Assembly (NCBI GenBank): GCA_031279825.1
Contig: JAITHT010000064.1
Span: 1-57,701, forward strand
DNA from: Desulfovibrio sp.
Lineage (GTDB): Bacteria > Desulfobacterota > Desulfovibrionia > Desulfovibrionales > Desulfovibrionaceae
Reading direction: 5' to 3'
DNA: 57,701 bases
A program made the position numbers and the translations under genes. This document shows, piece by piece, positions 1-8,144 of the stretch (position 1 is the first letter of the stretch; each line of letters starts with the position of its first letter). Below the pieces are notes generated by a model. The model was given only the letters and a program-made list of their open reading frames with translations. It did no database searches and was not told the origin of the DNA.

Positions 1-624
1 GTGAACGGCGAACTGCGGCAATCCAATGAGGCGACGCTGCTGGAAATAGGGCGAACGTCCGCGCCCAGGGCGTTGTGGAATGACGCGTTCATGCCCTTGC
101 CCAACGCCGCCGCCAGGGCCGGATTTGCCGAGCACAGAACCTATTTTTACAACGGCGTGAAGCAGGATGCGGAAGCCACGCATCTCGGGCTCGATCTCGC
201 TTCCCTCGCGCGGAGCCCCGTGCCGGCCGGCAACGACGGCGTCGTCGTATTCGCCGACTACCTCGGCATATACGGCAACCTGGTGGTGCTGGACCACGGC
301 CTCGGCCTTCAGAGCCTCTATTCGCACATGTCCGAAATTTCCGTGAACGCGGGCCAGCAGGTGACGCGCGGCCAAACGCTCGGCCGGACGGGCGCCACCG
401 GCATGGCCGTCGGCGACCACCTGCATTTCGGCATCCTGATTTCCGGCATGGAGGTTTCCCCGGTCGAATGGCTGGACCCCAAATGGATCCGCGACAATAT
501 CACGGACCGCCTGCGGGAAGCCGGAACGCCCGGCCCGGAACTGATCCGCGCGGCGGCCCCCGCGCCGCGGGAAGCGGAGAAGCCGGAAAGCCGCCCCGCG
601 CCGCAACGCGGCAGGAAACGGTAA
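1..624 (+). CDS. M23-family metallopeptidase, C-terminal part (5' end outside window)
   Basis: The 207 visible residues hold a LytM/M23 peptidase domain, which normally acts as a peptidoglycan endopeptidase or, when degenerate, as an activator in the periplasm. The zinc motif HxGxD appears as HLGLD near residues 61-65 and the second motif as HLHFG near 139-143, so the ligands look intact and the protein is probably catalytic. A proline/alanine-rich basic tail follows. The frame is open from base 1 (a GTG codon), so the true start and any signal peptide or N-terminal domain lie upstream. Its TAA stop (622-624) directly abuts the stop of the convergent biotin ligase gene, with no intergenic base. 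Confidence 0.85.
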   Translation: MNGELRQSNEATLLEIGRTSAPRALWNDAFMPLPNAAARAGFAEHRTYFYNGVKQDAEATHLGLDLASLARSPVPAGNDGVVVFADYLGIYGNLVVLDHGLGLQSLYSHMSEISVNAGQQVTRGQTLGRTGATGMAVGDHLHFGILISGMEVSPVEWLDPKWIRDNITDRLREAGTPGPELIRAAAPAPREAEKPESRPAPQRGRKR

Positions 625-1473
625 TTATAGCGGGCGGATGCCGCCCGACGCCACGACCGCCGGCCCCGCGTCCGTTTGCAGCGCCAGGGAACCGTCCGCG
701 GCAAGCCCGCGGACAAGCCCCCGTATCCCGCCGTCCTCGGCGTATACGGGCCGCCCCATCCAGGCGAGGGATGTCTCTATCCGCCGCCGGAGAATCTCAC
801 GGGATGCGCCCGCGATCCGCCGCGCGTGGTTTTCGCGCATGGCCCCGACGAGGGACCGCCAGAACGCGAACACAGACCCCGTGAAGGAAGGCAGGGAAAC
901 GGCCGGAACGGCCCTGTCCGCGCGCATGGCCCCTTCATCCGGCGCATGGCGCAGGTTCAACCCCAACCCGGCGAGAAGACGCCCGTTCCTTTCCTCCAAC
1001 AGCAGTCCCCCGAATTTCCCTTCCTTTCCGGCGCGGCGCAGCAAAAGATCGTTGGGCCATTTGAGCCGCGTCTTAATGCCCATGGCCCGCAGCGCGCGAT
1101 GGACGCAGTACCCCATGGCGAGAGGGGCCATATTTCCCAGGCGTTCCATATCCGGCGGCAAAAAAAAGGACACGTGCAAATTGCCCGGCGGGGATATCCA
1201 TTCCCGGCGCAACTGCCCTCTGCCGTTTGTCTGGGCCACGGCAAGGACGCCGGACCACGGCGGCATAGCGCAGGTTCGGCAAAGCTCCCAGGCGACATCG
1301 AAGGTTGAGGCGCATACGCCGGAAACGAACAGAGGAACGGGGCACGGGCTCTCTGGAACGAATCCAAGAAAAGCGGCCTCTTCCGCCGTAAGGGGAGTTG
1401 CGAGCCGCGAGCCGTCGGCCGAAACCAGTCCCCGTTCCAGCATTACAGGGAAAAAGCGCTCTTTCATGGGCAT
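625..1473 (-). CDS. birA: Biotin--[acetyl-CoA-carboxylase] ligase
   Basis: Biotin protein ligase activates biotin to biotinyl-AMP and transfers it to the biotin carboxyl carrier domain of carboxylases. The protein (282 aa) shows the biotin/ATP-binding stretch QTNGRGQLRREW, a variant of GRGRxxRxW, and the KWPND motif. There is no N-terminal helix-turn-helix, so it is a group I ligase without repressor function. The start at 1473 has GGAAG ten bases upstream; a second ATG at 1467 is possible. The frame stays open upstream but runs into the end of sctU. It lies 70 bp downstream of sctU on the same strand and may be read from the secretion operon, although it is a housekeeping gene. Confidence 0.85.
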   Translation of the reverse strand: MPMKERFFPVMLERGLVSADGSRLATPLTAEEAAFLGFVPESPCPVPLFVSGVCASTFDVAWELCRTCAMPPWSGVLAVAQTNGRGQLRREWISPPGNLHVSFFLPPDMERLGNMAPLAMGYCVHRALRAMGIKTRLKWPNDLLLRRAGKEGKFGGLLLEERNGRLLAGLGLNLRHAPDEGAMRADRAVPAVSLPSFTGSVFAFWRSLVGAMRENHARRIAGASREILRRRIETSLAWMGRPVYAEDGGIRGLVRGLAADGSLALQTDAGPAVVASGGIRPL

Positions 1474-1543
1474 ACGCCGGTTACTTCCGGGGCGTTCCGC
1501 CGAAAGAAGGCCCCATCGCTTTCCGTTTTCCGTCCATGCCCGT

Positions 1544-2584
1544 TCACGCTTTCCCGATCTCCCGGACCCAGCGCAACACCTCGGCCACCGGGCGGATGAG
1601 ATCCGCCGGAATATATTCGTTTTCCGCGCCGTCCCGCAACAGGGCGCGGGCCAGAGGAATATTCCGCATAACCGGTATGCCTTCCTCCCTGGCGATTGCA
1701 ACAATGCGTTGCGCCAGAAAGCCCTCCCCCATGCCCACGATGACGGGCAACGGCGTTTTCTTCGCGTCATAGTGCAACGCCACGGCCACGCGAGTCGGGT
1801 TGGTCACCACCACCTGGGCTCGGCGCACGCCGTGCAGGGTATTGGACATGGCCATCTCCTGGTGCAACTGCTTACGCTTGCCCTTGATATGCGGGTCGCC
1901 TTCCATTTCCTTATATTCCCTTTTGACTTCGTCCTTGGTCATCATAAGCCCCTTCATATACTGACGGCGCTGAAAGAAATAACTCAGGGCGGCCACTACC
2001 AGAAAGGCCGGAGCCGCCCTGAAGATGAGCGCGGAGAAGAGGGCGCCCGCCGCCGGTGCTATACCGTCGATGCCTCCGTAAGGTATGCGCAGCAAAAGAC
2101 CGGCATTATCCCGAACGGCGACCGTCACCACCCAGGAAATAATCAAAATTTTCAGGACGCTTTTGACCAGCTCCACCAAATTGGCCAGGGCGAAAGTTTT
2201 TTTGAACCATTGGGAAGGGTTGAGTTTGTCCAGTTTGGGCATGGCCGCTTTGACGCTGACCAATACGCCGATCTGCATCAGATTGGCGGCCAGGCCGGCG
2301 CAGACGGCCGCGCCCAGCACCATGGCCGTCAGGCGCATGCCCAACCCGGCCACCTCGCCCGCCACATCGGGCAGGGCCGACGCGAAAGGCCGGCCGAGGG
2401 CCTGCAACGGCGCCCTAAACATGGTCAGAAGCGTTTCCCATATAACCGTTCCGGCGGCAAGAAAAACGCCGAACACCGCCAGCAGCGCCGCCGTGGTTCC
2501 CACTTCCTGGCTTTTGCAGACCTGACCCTTTTCCCGCGCTTGACGCAAGCGTTTTGGGGTGGGCTGTTCGGTTTTTTCGCTCAT
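1544..2584 (-). CDS. sctU: T3SS export apparatus switch protein SctU (YscU/FlhB family)
   Basis: This inner-membrane protein switches substrate specificity after autocleavage in its cytoplasmic domain. Its 346 aa comprise a charged N-terminus, four hydrophobic segments (about residues 30-60, 85-115, 140-165, 180-208) and the cytoplasmic domain. The cleavage motif reads N262-P263-T264-R265, one residue off the Yersinia YscU numbering, with Arg in place of the usual His. Asn and Pro, between which the chain is cut, are kept. It is the last T3SS gene of the sctV-S-T-U run, 3 bp after sctT. Absence of flagellar neighbours and linkage to yscX/yscY argue for a virulence-type T3SS and against flagellar FlhB. 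Confidence 0.95.
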   Translation of the reverse strand: MSEKTEQPTPKRLRQAREKGQVCKSQEVGTTAALLAVFGVFLAAGTVIWETLLTMFRAPLQALGRPFASALPDVAGEVAGLGMRLTAMVLGAAVCAGLAANLMQIGVLVSVKAAMPKLDKLNPSQWFKKTFALANLVELVKSVLKILIISWVVTVAVRDNAGLLLRIPYGGIDGIAPAAGALFSALIFRAAPAFLVVAALSYFFQRRQYMKGLMMTKDEVKREYKEMEGDPHIKGKRKQLHQEMAMSNTLHGVRRAQVVVTNPTRVAVALHYDAKKTPLPVIVGMGEGFLAQRIVAIAREEGIPVMRNIPLARALLRDGAENEYIPADLIRPVAEVLRWVREIGKA

Positions 2585-2587
2585 GGG

Positions 2588-3385
2588 TCACCGTACCGCG
2601 TTCCATACCGCGTCCATGTGGCCGCCTATGGAAAAGAGTTCCCGGGTAACCAGGGGAAGAAGAGTTCCCAGATAGAGAAGAATCATAAAGAGGCCCAGAG
2701 CGCTCTTGATGGGCATGGAAAGAAAAAATACGTTCAATTGCGGGGCGAAGCGGTTGACGAGGCCCAAACTCAAGTCGCTGAGCAGGCAGATGAGCATGAT
2801 CGGGGCGGCAAAAAGCACGGACATGACCATCAGACGGGAAAATTGCCCCATCAGGAAAAACGGCAGAACGTTCCGCGCCTCTGCCCCCATTTCGAAACCC
2901 GGAGGACAAACGGCGTATCCGGCCAGGAGAAACAGGAGAATATGCAGAAACGCTCCGCTGCTGAACAGAATATAGATGGCAATCTCATGCAGGAAACCGC
3001 CGAAGAGAGAGGAGGATTCCCCGCTGGCCGGATCGGTCGCCTGCGCCATGCCCGCGCCGCGTTGGTTATCCATGATGAACCCCGCGGAAAGCATGGCCCA
3101 AAAAACGACGGAAGCGGCGTAGGCCTGCATGAAGCCCGCCAGGATTTCCTTGCCGAGAACGCAGAGGAGCCAAAGCGCCAGAGCGGTGCCGGAATCCGGC
3201 GGGGAAAGACCGGCGAACAGGGGATAGGCGAACAGGGCGAGCAGGAAGGCCAGGGAGACGCGCAGTTGTCCCGGCACGGCGTCCCCGCCCAGAAAGGGGA
3301 CAAGAAAGAAAAAGGTCAGGGGGCGGACGCAGCCGGTGAAAAAAATCAGCCCCTGCTCAGGCAGACTGTGGAAGAGATCGAACAT
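2588..3385 (-). CDS. sctT: T3SS export apparatus protein SctT (YscT/FliR family)
   Basis: This protein has 265 aa and about six to eight hydrophobic segments covering most of its length, typical of SctT/FliR, which forms part of the export gate complex SctR5T1S4 in the inner membrane. The N-terminus contains the family pattern of a hydrophobic helix leading into F-L-V-P-F-L-G-G and a short loop before the next helix. The C-terminus is short and lacks the long extension seen in some SctT proteins. It lies 9 bp after sctS and 3 bp before sctU, so the three genes are surely co-transcribed. Confidence 0.93.
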   Translation of the reverse strand: MFDLFHSLPEQGLIFFTGCVRPLTFFFLVPFLGGDAVPGQLRVSLAFLLALFAYPLFAGLSPPDSGTALALWLLCVLGKEILAGFMQAYAASVVFWAMLSAGFIMDNQRGAGMAQATDPASGESSSLFGGFLHEIAIYILFSSGAFLHILLFLLAGYAVCPPGFEMGAEARNVLPFFLMGQFSRLMVMSVLFAAPIMLICLLSDLSLGLVNRFAPQLNVFFLSMPIKSALGLFMILLYLGTLLPLVTRELFSIGGHMDAVWNAVR

Positions 3386-3394
3386 GGCCCGTTC

Positions 3395-3658
3395 TCATTT
3401 GACCATAAGGTAAAAACCGTCGAAAATGCTTTGGGAAAACCGCGAAAGCTCCCCCCCCAGCCAACCGGCCGTGAGCACAATCGTGGCAATGACGCTGACC
3501 AGCTTGATCCCGAAACTGAGGGTCTGTTCCTGCAATTGGGTGACCGCCTGGAACAGGCTGACCAGAAGGCCGGTGACGGAGGCCACGATAATGGCCGGCA
3601 GGGAAAGCATGAGCACCAGATAGCATACCTGTAACGCCATATCCGTGGGCGAACTCAT
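3395..3658 (-). CDS. sctS: T3SS export apparatus protein SctS (YscS/FliQ family)
   Basis: A small protein of 87 aa with two transmembrane hairpin helices (about residues 12-40 and 52-75). Size and the Q-A-V-T-Q-L-Q-E-Q-T-L loop are typical of FliQ/YscS, where this polar loop joins the two helices of the export gate. Its ATG overlaps the end of sctV by 4 bp, indicating translational coupling. Normally sctS directly follows sctR; here sctR is about 29 kb away. Confidence 0.93.
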   Translation of the reverse strand: MSSPTDMALQVCYLVLMLSLPAIIVASVTGLLVSLFQAVTQLQEQTLSFGIKLVSVIATIVLTAGWLGGELSRFSQSIFDGFYLMVK

Positions 3659-5739
3659 AATGTTATCCTGGCAATGGGTTGGGTGGTTATTTCCGGGGTC
3701 AGTTCCTGGTAGGAAAGCACCGGCATATCGTAAAATTCTCCTTCGATCAGGCGGCGCACATAGCGGCGTATGTCCATGGAGGTCAGGAGCGCGGGAACCT
3801 GCTTACGGGCAAGGGCGGAGTCCGTTTCCCGGTGCAGGGCCGCGAGAAAGGCGGCGCTGGATTCGGGCGCCAAGGCCAGGTAGGCCCCGGAGGATGTCTG
3901 ACGGACGGCTTTGCGCACCATGTCCTCGACATCGGGCTGCAAAAGCACCACCGGCAGGATATTCAACCCCCCGGAATGCATGTAGCTGATTTGCCGTTTG
4001 AGCGCGCCGCGCACCTGCTCGGTAAGCAGCACGATATCCTTTTCGCGCCCGGCCCAGTCCACCAGAGCCTCCAGGATGGCGCTCAAGTTGCGGATGGAGA
4101 TGCGCTCCCGCACGAGCCGCTGGAAGATTTCGGCTATCTTTTGCACGGGCAGCAATCGGGTGACCTCGCGCACCAGATCGGGCGCCGCGGCCTCCATGCG
4201 ATCCAGCAGGAATTTGGCCTGTTGCAGACCGATAAACTCCGAGGCGTGGCGGGTGAGCATGAGGGAAAGATGATAGGCCAGAATGCGGGGATGGGTCATG
4301 CAGCTTATACCGGCCTGGGCCAGGATGCTCCCCCTGGCCTCATCCACCCAGAGGGAAGGCACGCCCGGCAGGAACTGCTCGCTCTCCCGCACGTCCAACG
4401 AGAGCATTTCCAGATTGTCCCGCGTTTCCCGGACCAGAATCATGTTTTTTTCCAGAAGGCCGCGCGTCACGGGAACTTCATGGATGAGCAGCGCGTAGGA
4501 AAGCCCCGCGAGAGATTCGTTGCCGCGCAGATTGATGCCGGGAAAAGGCACGCCCAGGTCGAAATAAAGCGCCCGGCGCAGGGAAAGCAACTCCTCGTTG
4601 AGGGAGTCGTAGCGTAAGGATGCGCCGAGATCCGGAGAAACGTCCAGCAAAATGGGCACGGTGGGAGCGAAATCCTCATTGGGCCTTGTCTGGACTGCCT
4701 TGGAACCGGCCTGGGGGGCGAGGGTTTTGCGTAATTCCTCCCGGCCGTCCCCGGCCGGAGCGTCCTTGTTGACGCGCAGCAGCACATACCCCACGCCGCA
4801 GACGCAGGCGCCCAGCATGATCAACTGGGGCTTGGGAAAACCGGGGATGACGGCCATGCCCGCCACCAGGCAGCCGGCAAGGGTCAGCGCCTTGGGCTGG
4901 GAAAAAATCTGCCCGCCTACCTGGCTACCCAGCCCCTCAGCGCTTTCACCCCCGGTGCGGGTGATCAGAATGCCCGCCGAGATGGAGATGAGCAAGGACG
5001 GCACCTGCGAAACGAGCCCGTCGCCGATGCTGAGCACGCCGAAACGCTGCACGGCCTCCCCTGCGGTCATGCCCATTTGGGTGACGCCGATGATGATGCC
5101 GCCGACAAGATTGATGGAGGTGATGAAGATGCCCGCGACGGCGTCACCCTTGACGAACTTCATGGCCCCGTCCATAGCCCCGTACAGGCTGCTTTCGTTG
5201 GCCACCCTGTCGCGGCGGCGCTTGGCCTCGTCCATGTCGATGGCTCCGGCGCGCAGATCCGCGTCAATGCTCATCTGCTTGCCGGGCATGGCGTCCAGGG
5301 TGAAGCGCGCGCCCACTTCGGCCACCCGCTCCGACCCCTTGGAAATGACGATGAACTGCACCACGGTCAGGATCAGGAACACCACCCCGCCGACAACGAA
5401 GTTGCCGCCGACCATGAATTCGCCGAAGGTGTCGATGATGGCGCCCGCGTCGGCGTTGAGCAGGATCAGTCGGGTTGTGGTGATGTTCAGGCCCACCCGG
5501 AACAGGGTGGTGAAGAGCAGCATGGTGGGGAAAACGGAAAATTCCAGGGCTGAAGCCACGTACATGGCCATCATGAGCACGATGAAGGATACGCCGATGT
5601 TGATGCCGATGAGCAGGTCCACCACCGGGGTCGGCAGGGGCACGATCATCATGGTGAAAACCAAGACCAGCACGAAGACCATAAACAGGTCCGTATGCCG
5701 GATGGCCTTGTCCACGAAAATTCTGGGTGAGAACGCCAT
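3655..5739 (-). CDS. sctV: T3SS export gate protein SctV (YscV/LcrD/FlhA family)
   Basis: The major export gate component, which forms a nonameric cytoplasmic ring receiving substrates and chaperones. The protein has 694 aa (YscV is about 700): about eight N-terminal transmembrane segments up to residue 330 and a large soluble C-terminal domain. The conserved FHIPEP-family stretch around residues 145-165 is readable (MPGKQMSID, D-A-D-L-R-A-G-A-I). It starts 36 bp after yscY and overlaps sctS by 4 bp. Neighbouring yscX and yscY place it in the Ysc family, in which YscX/YscY act together with SctV. Confidence 0.96.
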   Translation of the reverse strand: MAFSPRIFVDKAIRHTDLFMVFVLVLVFTMMIVPLPTPVVDLLIGINIGVSFIVLMMAMYVASALEFSVFPTMLLFTTLFRVGLNITTTRLILLNADAGAIIDTFGEFMVGGNFVVGGVVFLILTVVQFIVISKGSERVAEVGARFTLDAMPGKQMSIDADLRAGAIDMDEAKRRRDRVANESSLYGAMDGAMKFVKGDAVAGIFITSINLVGGIIIGVTQMGMTAGEAVQRFGVLSIGDGLVSQVPSLLISISAGILITRTGGESAEGLGSQVGGQIFSQPKALTLAGCLVAGMAVIPGFPKPQLIMLGACVCGVGYVLLRVNKDAPAGDGREELRKTLAPQAGSKAVQTRPNEDFAPTVPILLDVSPDLGASLRYDSLNEELLSLRRALYFDLGVPFPGINLRGNESLAGLSYALLIHEVPVTRGLLEKNMILVRETRDNLEMLSLDVRESEQFLPGVPSLWVDEARGSILAQAGISCMTHPRILAYHLSLMLTRHASEFIGLQQAKFLLDRMEAAAPDLVREVTRLLPVQKIAEIFQRLVRERISIRNLSAILEALVDWAGREKDIVLLTEQVRGALKRQISYMHSGGLNILPVVLLQPDVEDMVRKAVRQTSSGAYLALAPESSAAFLAALHRETDSALARKQVPALLTSMDIRRYVRRLIEGEFYDMPVLSYQELTPEITTQPIARITL

Positions 5740-5775
5740 GACTCGCCTTTCCCTTGCCCGCCGGTTAGGGTGCTT

Positions 5776-6141
5776 TCATTCTGGAATTGGCTGAGGGGCC
5801 GCGGAATCCCCGGAGAGGGAGGAAGCCAGATCCACATACGCCGCCATGGCCTGCCTGGCCTCGTCGCGCCGCCCGGCCTGCGCCAGGGCCTGGGCGCGCA
5901 TCAGCCGGATGGCCGGGGCGTCCCGCTTCCGCGCGGCTTCATCCAGCAGCCGCAGGGCATCCTCGCTCCGTCCCTGTTCCATGTCCAGTGCCGCCAGATG
6001 TCCCAAGGCGGAGGCGTTGCCGTCATCCAGGGCCAGCACCCCGTTGAAGACAATGCGCGCCTCCCTGGCCCGGCCCAGCAAAAAATAGACATGCCCCAGT
6101 ATTTCCAGGGCTTCCATCTGTTCCTGCGGCAGAAGCGCCAT
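5776..6141 (-). CDS. yscY: YscY-like T3SS chaperone (TPR protein)
   Basis: This 121-aa helical protein has about three tetratricopeptide-like repeats (A-L-E-I-L-G-H-V-Y, A-S-A-L-G-H-L-A-A-L and A-I-R-L-M-R-A-Q-A-L segments). YscY (about 114 aa) is the TPR chaperone of the secreted protein YscX and binds SctV. Size, fold pattern and the exact order yscX-yscY-sctV support the call; sequence identity cannot be measured here. It begins 3 bp after the yscX stop. A generic class II chaperone is the alternative, but the position makes that less likely. Confidence 0.75.
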   Translation of the reverse strand: MALLPQEQMEALEILGHVYFLLGRAREARIVFNGVLALDDGNASALGHLAALDMEQGRSEDALRLLDEAARKRDAPAIRLMRAQALAQAGRRDEARQAMAAYVDLASSLSGDSAAPQPIPE

Positions 6142-6144
6142 ATG

Positions 6145-6510
6145 TCACCCTTCCAGAAGCAGGCCCTGGAATGAGGCCAGGAGCGATGTCTGCTCCCTTT
6201 CCTCTTCCAGCAGTTCCGCCAGAGCGGCCAGAGCCGGATCCTCCGAACCCAGCAGGGCTTTCCTGCATTGCGAGAGCCCGGCGCGGTAACGCTCCGGGCG
6301 GAGGTTTTCCAGGTTTCGCACGGCCGGGCGCAGGAAGGAGGCAATGACGCTCCCGCACCCGCGGCCGGCATACAGGGTATGCAGCATGGCGGAACGCGCG
6401 GCGTCCGTGGGGGCCAGAACCGCCTTTTCCGGCAGGGCGCCGGGCACGAAAGGCAGGATGTCCTGGATGCCCCGGTTCAGATCGTACTTGCCGTACAGGG
6501 CGTCCGTCAT
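6145..6510 (-). CDS. yscX: YscX-like early T3SS substrate
   Basis: A 121-aa protein matching YscX (122 aa) in size and position between a SycN-like gene and a yscY-like gene. YscX is an early secreted component found only in Ysc-family systems; with YscY it is needed for assembly of the export apparatus. The N-terminus contains YDLNRGIQDILPFVPG, consistent with YscX-type proteins. The start at 6510 is set by a strong AGGAGG seven bases upstream; the longer frame to 6891 overlaps the sycN-like gene and is a shadow. Confidence 0.75.
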   Translation of the reverse strand: MTDALYGKYDLNRGIQDILPFVPGALPEKAVLAPTDAARSAMLHTLYAGRGCGSVIASFLRPAVRNLENLRPERYRAGLSQCRKALLGSEDPALAALAELLEEEREQTSLLASFQGLLLEG

Positions 6511-6526
6511 ACGCAATCCTCCTTGT

Positions 6527-6898
6527 TCAGCCCTGTAACGCTTCGTCCAGAAGCCTGGAGAGAAACGGAACGGCCTGTTCCAGATTTTGCAGGGAAAAAT
6601 TTTTCGCGGAAAAGCGGACCAGAAAAAGCAGGGTATCCGTTTTATACAGCCCGGCATATACCGGAAAGGGGCGGGATATACCGGGACGGCACAATGCCAG
6701 GGCGCGGCGCGGCGCTTCCCGGTCATGGGAAGGAAAACGCCGCGCCAGATACACCAGCGCCTCCCCCCGCTCCCCCTCTTCCACGAACAGCGTCCCCATG
6801 CCTTCCACGCGCAGCCGCACCGGCCGCCCTCGCGCCATTTCCAGGCGCGGCAGCCCCATGCGCCGCCCGAATTCGGCAATGGTGTGCTCATGGGCCAT
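6527..6898 (-). CDS. sycN: SycN-like T3SS chaperone
   Basis: At 123 aa this matches SycN in length. It has the alpha/beta alternation of class I (CesT/SycE) chaperones, including the F-G-R-R-M-G-L-P start helix and a strand rich in hydrophobics followed by L-F-V-E-E-G. SycN pairs with YscB to chaperone the gatekeeper YopN, and this gene directly follows the YopN-like gene sctW with one base between stop and start. A YscB-like partner is encoded at 22254-22712. Sequence similarity is weak by eye, so the call rests mostly on size, fold pattern and position. Confidence 0.68.
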   Translation of the reverse strand: MAHEHTIAEFGRRMGLPRLEMARGRPVRLRVEGMGTLFVEEGERGEALVYLARRFPSHDREAPRRALALCRPGISRPFPVYAGLYKTDTLLFLVRFSAKNFSLQNLEQAVPFLSRLLDEALQG

Positions 6899-6899
6899 A

Positions 6900-8030
6900 T
6901 CAGAACCCCAATTCCTCTTCTTCCCGGCGCACGGCGTCATCCAGGGCGCTCTGGGCCGCGGCCTGCGTCCGCAGGCGCGCCTCGTTCCCGTCATAAAAGA
7001 TGTCGGGCAGCTCCCGCAAGGCCTGCAGGAGATCCTGCAGAAAAAGCACCTCCCGCTCCGTATCGGGGGTTCCCGCCAGGGCCGCCATGCGCTGAAAATC
7101 CTGCGCTCCGGCATACTGGTTGTCGCGGGCGGATAGAAGCGCGTCCAGCAGAGGCTCCGCCCCGACAGGGCTTTTCACCCCGTGCGCCTTGTCCAGGCGC
7201 TCCAGAACCGAGGCGCAGCGGGTCCGCGCCGCTCCCAGCACGCGCACCACGGCGATATCCCCGGTCAGGGCCTTGAGCCGGGATTTTTCCACGGACGGCC
7301 CGGAGGAGGAAAGCTCGTTTCCCAGGACGGTCATCAGAAAATCCAGCCCCCTATCCAGCTTTTCCACGCCGAAGCGTTCGCACAGGCGGGTCAGCGCCTC
7401 GCGGGGGGAACCGAAATCCGCCACCGCGCCACGGTACGCGCTCCGCAAATCGGCGTCCGTCATATCCGCGAAATGCGGGGTTGCCGAATCCGCGGCCAGA
7501 CCGGAGGCCACGGCGAAGGATTCCTTGGCCGCCAGTTCCTCCAGCGCGAGATCAACTGTTCCGGCCAGGGGGTGCCCCCCGCCCAGGCGGTCCTTCAGCC
7601 CGGCCAGCAGAACGAACGCGTCCGCCGGGTCATCATGCCCCTCTTCCTTGGCCACCCGGCCCAGAGCGTCCATAAGCTCGGCCAGAGCCGCGTTGTTGCG
7701 GGTCTTGAACAGGCGCTCCAAATGGTCCATGGCCCGGCCGAACTTCTCGCCGGAATCCCGCACCAGCTTGCGGGCCGCCTCGATAAAGGGATCGAAGGCG
7801 CGTTTCTTTTCCGTCCCTGTCTTTTCCTTGCGTTCGTCCAGGCGGGATTCCTCGCTTTCCGCCAGACTGAAGGTCAGTTCCTCAGCCGCGTCGGCCAGCA
7901 GAGACATGGGATCGGAGTCCGGCGTGACCCTTGCCCCCATGAACACGCCTTCGGCAAGGGACTCGGAACGCCCCTCCGCCTCTCCGAGGCCCATGCCCTT
8001 CTCGACATATTGCGCGGATTCTACGCCCAT
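6900..8030 (-). CDS. sctW: T3SS gatekeeper SctW (fused YopN-TyeA/InvE family)
   Basis: SctW controls the order of secretion by plugging the export gate until host contact or until the translocon is built. The 376-aa protein is close to YopN plus TyeA combined (293 + 92 aa) and looks like the fused form, as in MxiC, InvE and SepL. The N-terminal 60 residues are polar and disordered-looking, as expected for a secretion signal, followed by helical repeats. The C-terminal TyeA-like part contains FLQDLLQALRELPDIFYDG. It is first in the sctW-to-sctU operon and is divergent from the regulatory operon starting at 8145. Confidence 0.82.
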   Translation of the reverse strand: MGVESAQYVEKGMGLGEAEGRSESLAEGVFMGARVTPDSDPMSLLADAAEELTFSLAESEESRLDERKEKTGTEKKRAFDPFIEAARKLVRDSGEKFGRAMDHLERLFKTRNNAALAELMDALGRVAKEEGHDDPADAFVLLAGLKDRLGGGHPLAGTVDLALEELAAKESFAVASGLAADSATPHFADMTDADLRSAYRGAVADFGSPREALTRLCERFGVEKLDRGLDFLMTVLGNELSSSGPSVEKSRLKALTGDIAVVRVLGAARTRCASVLERLDKAHGVKSPVGAEPLLDALLSARDNQYAGAQDFQRMAALAGTPDTEREVLFLQDLLQALRELPDIFYDGNEARLRTQAAAQSALDDAVRREEEELGF

Positions 8031-8058
8031 ACCCGGTTCCTTATCCTGCGGCTTTCAA

Positions 8059-8087
8059 TTGCATGTTTAAAGACTTTTGTATATAAA
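8059..8087 (+). promoter_or_regulatory. Candidate sigma70-type promoter of the regulatory operon
   Basis: TTGCAT (8059-8064) and TATAAA (8082-8087) are separated by exactly 17 bases, in an AT-rich island between the divergent sctW and binding-protein genes. The 5' leader would be about 50 bases. Assigned from sequence only. Confidence 0.5.
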
Positions 8088-8144
8088 AGCAACGTGATTT
8101 ACGGTGCCCCGCCCGATCCCACGGGCCGCGCCAAAGGAACGGTG

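Noticed and set aside
638-3634. A 998-codon plus-strand open frame across birA and sctU/T/S
   Set aside because: It is antisense to four well-supported genes, has low-complexity composition and no domain; it is a GC-rich shadow.
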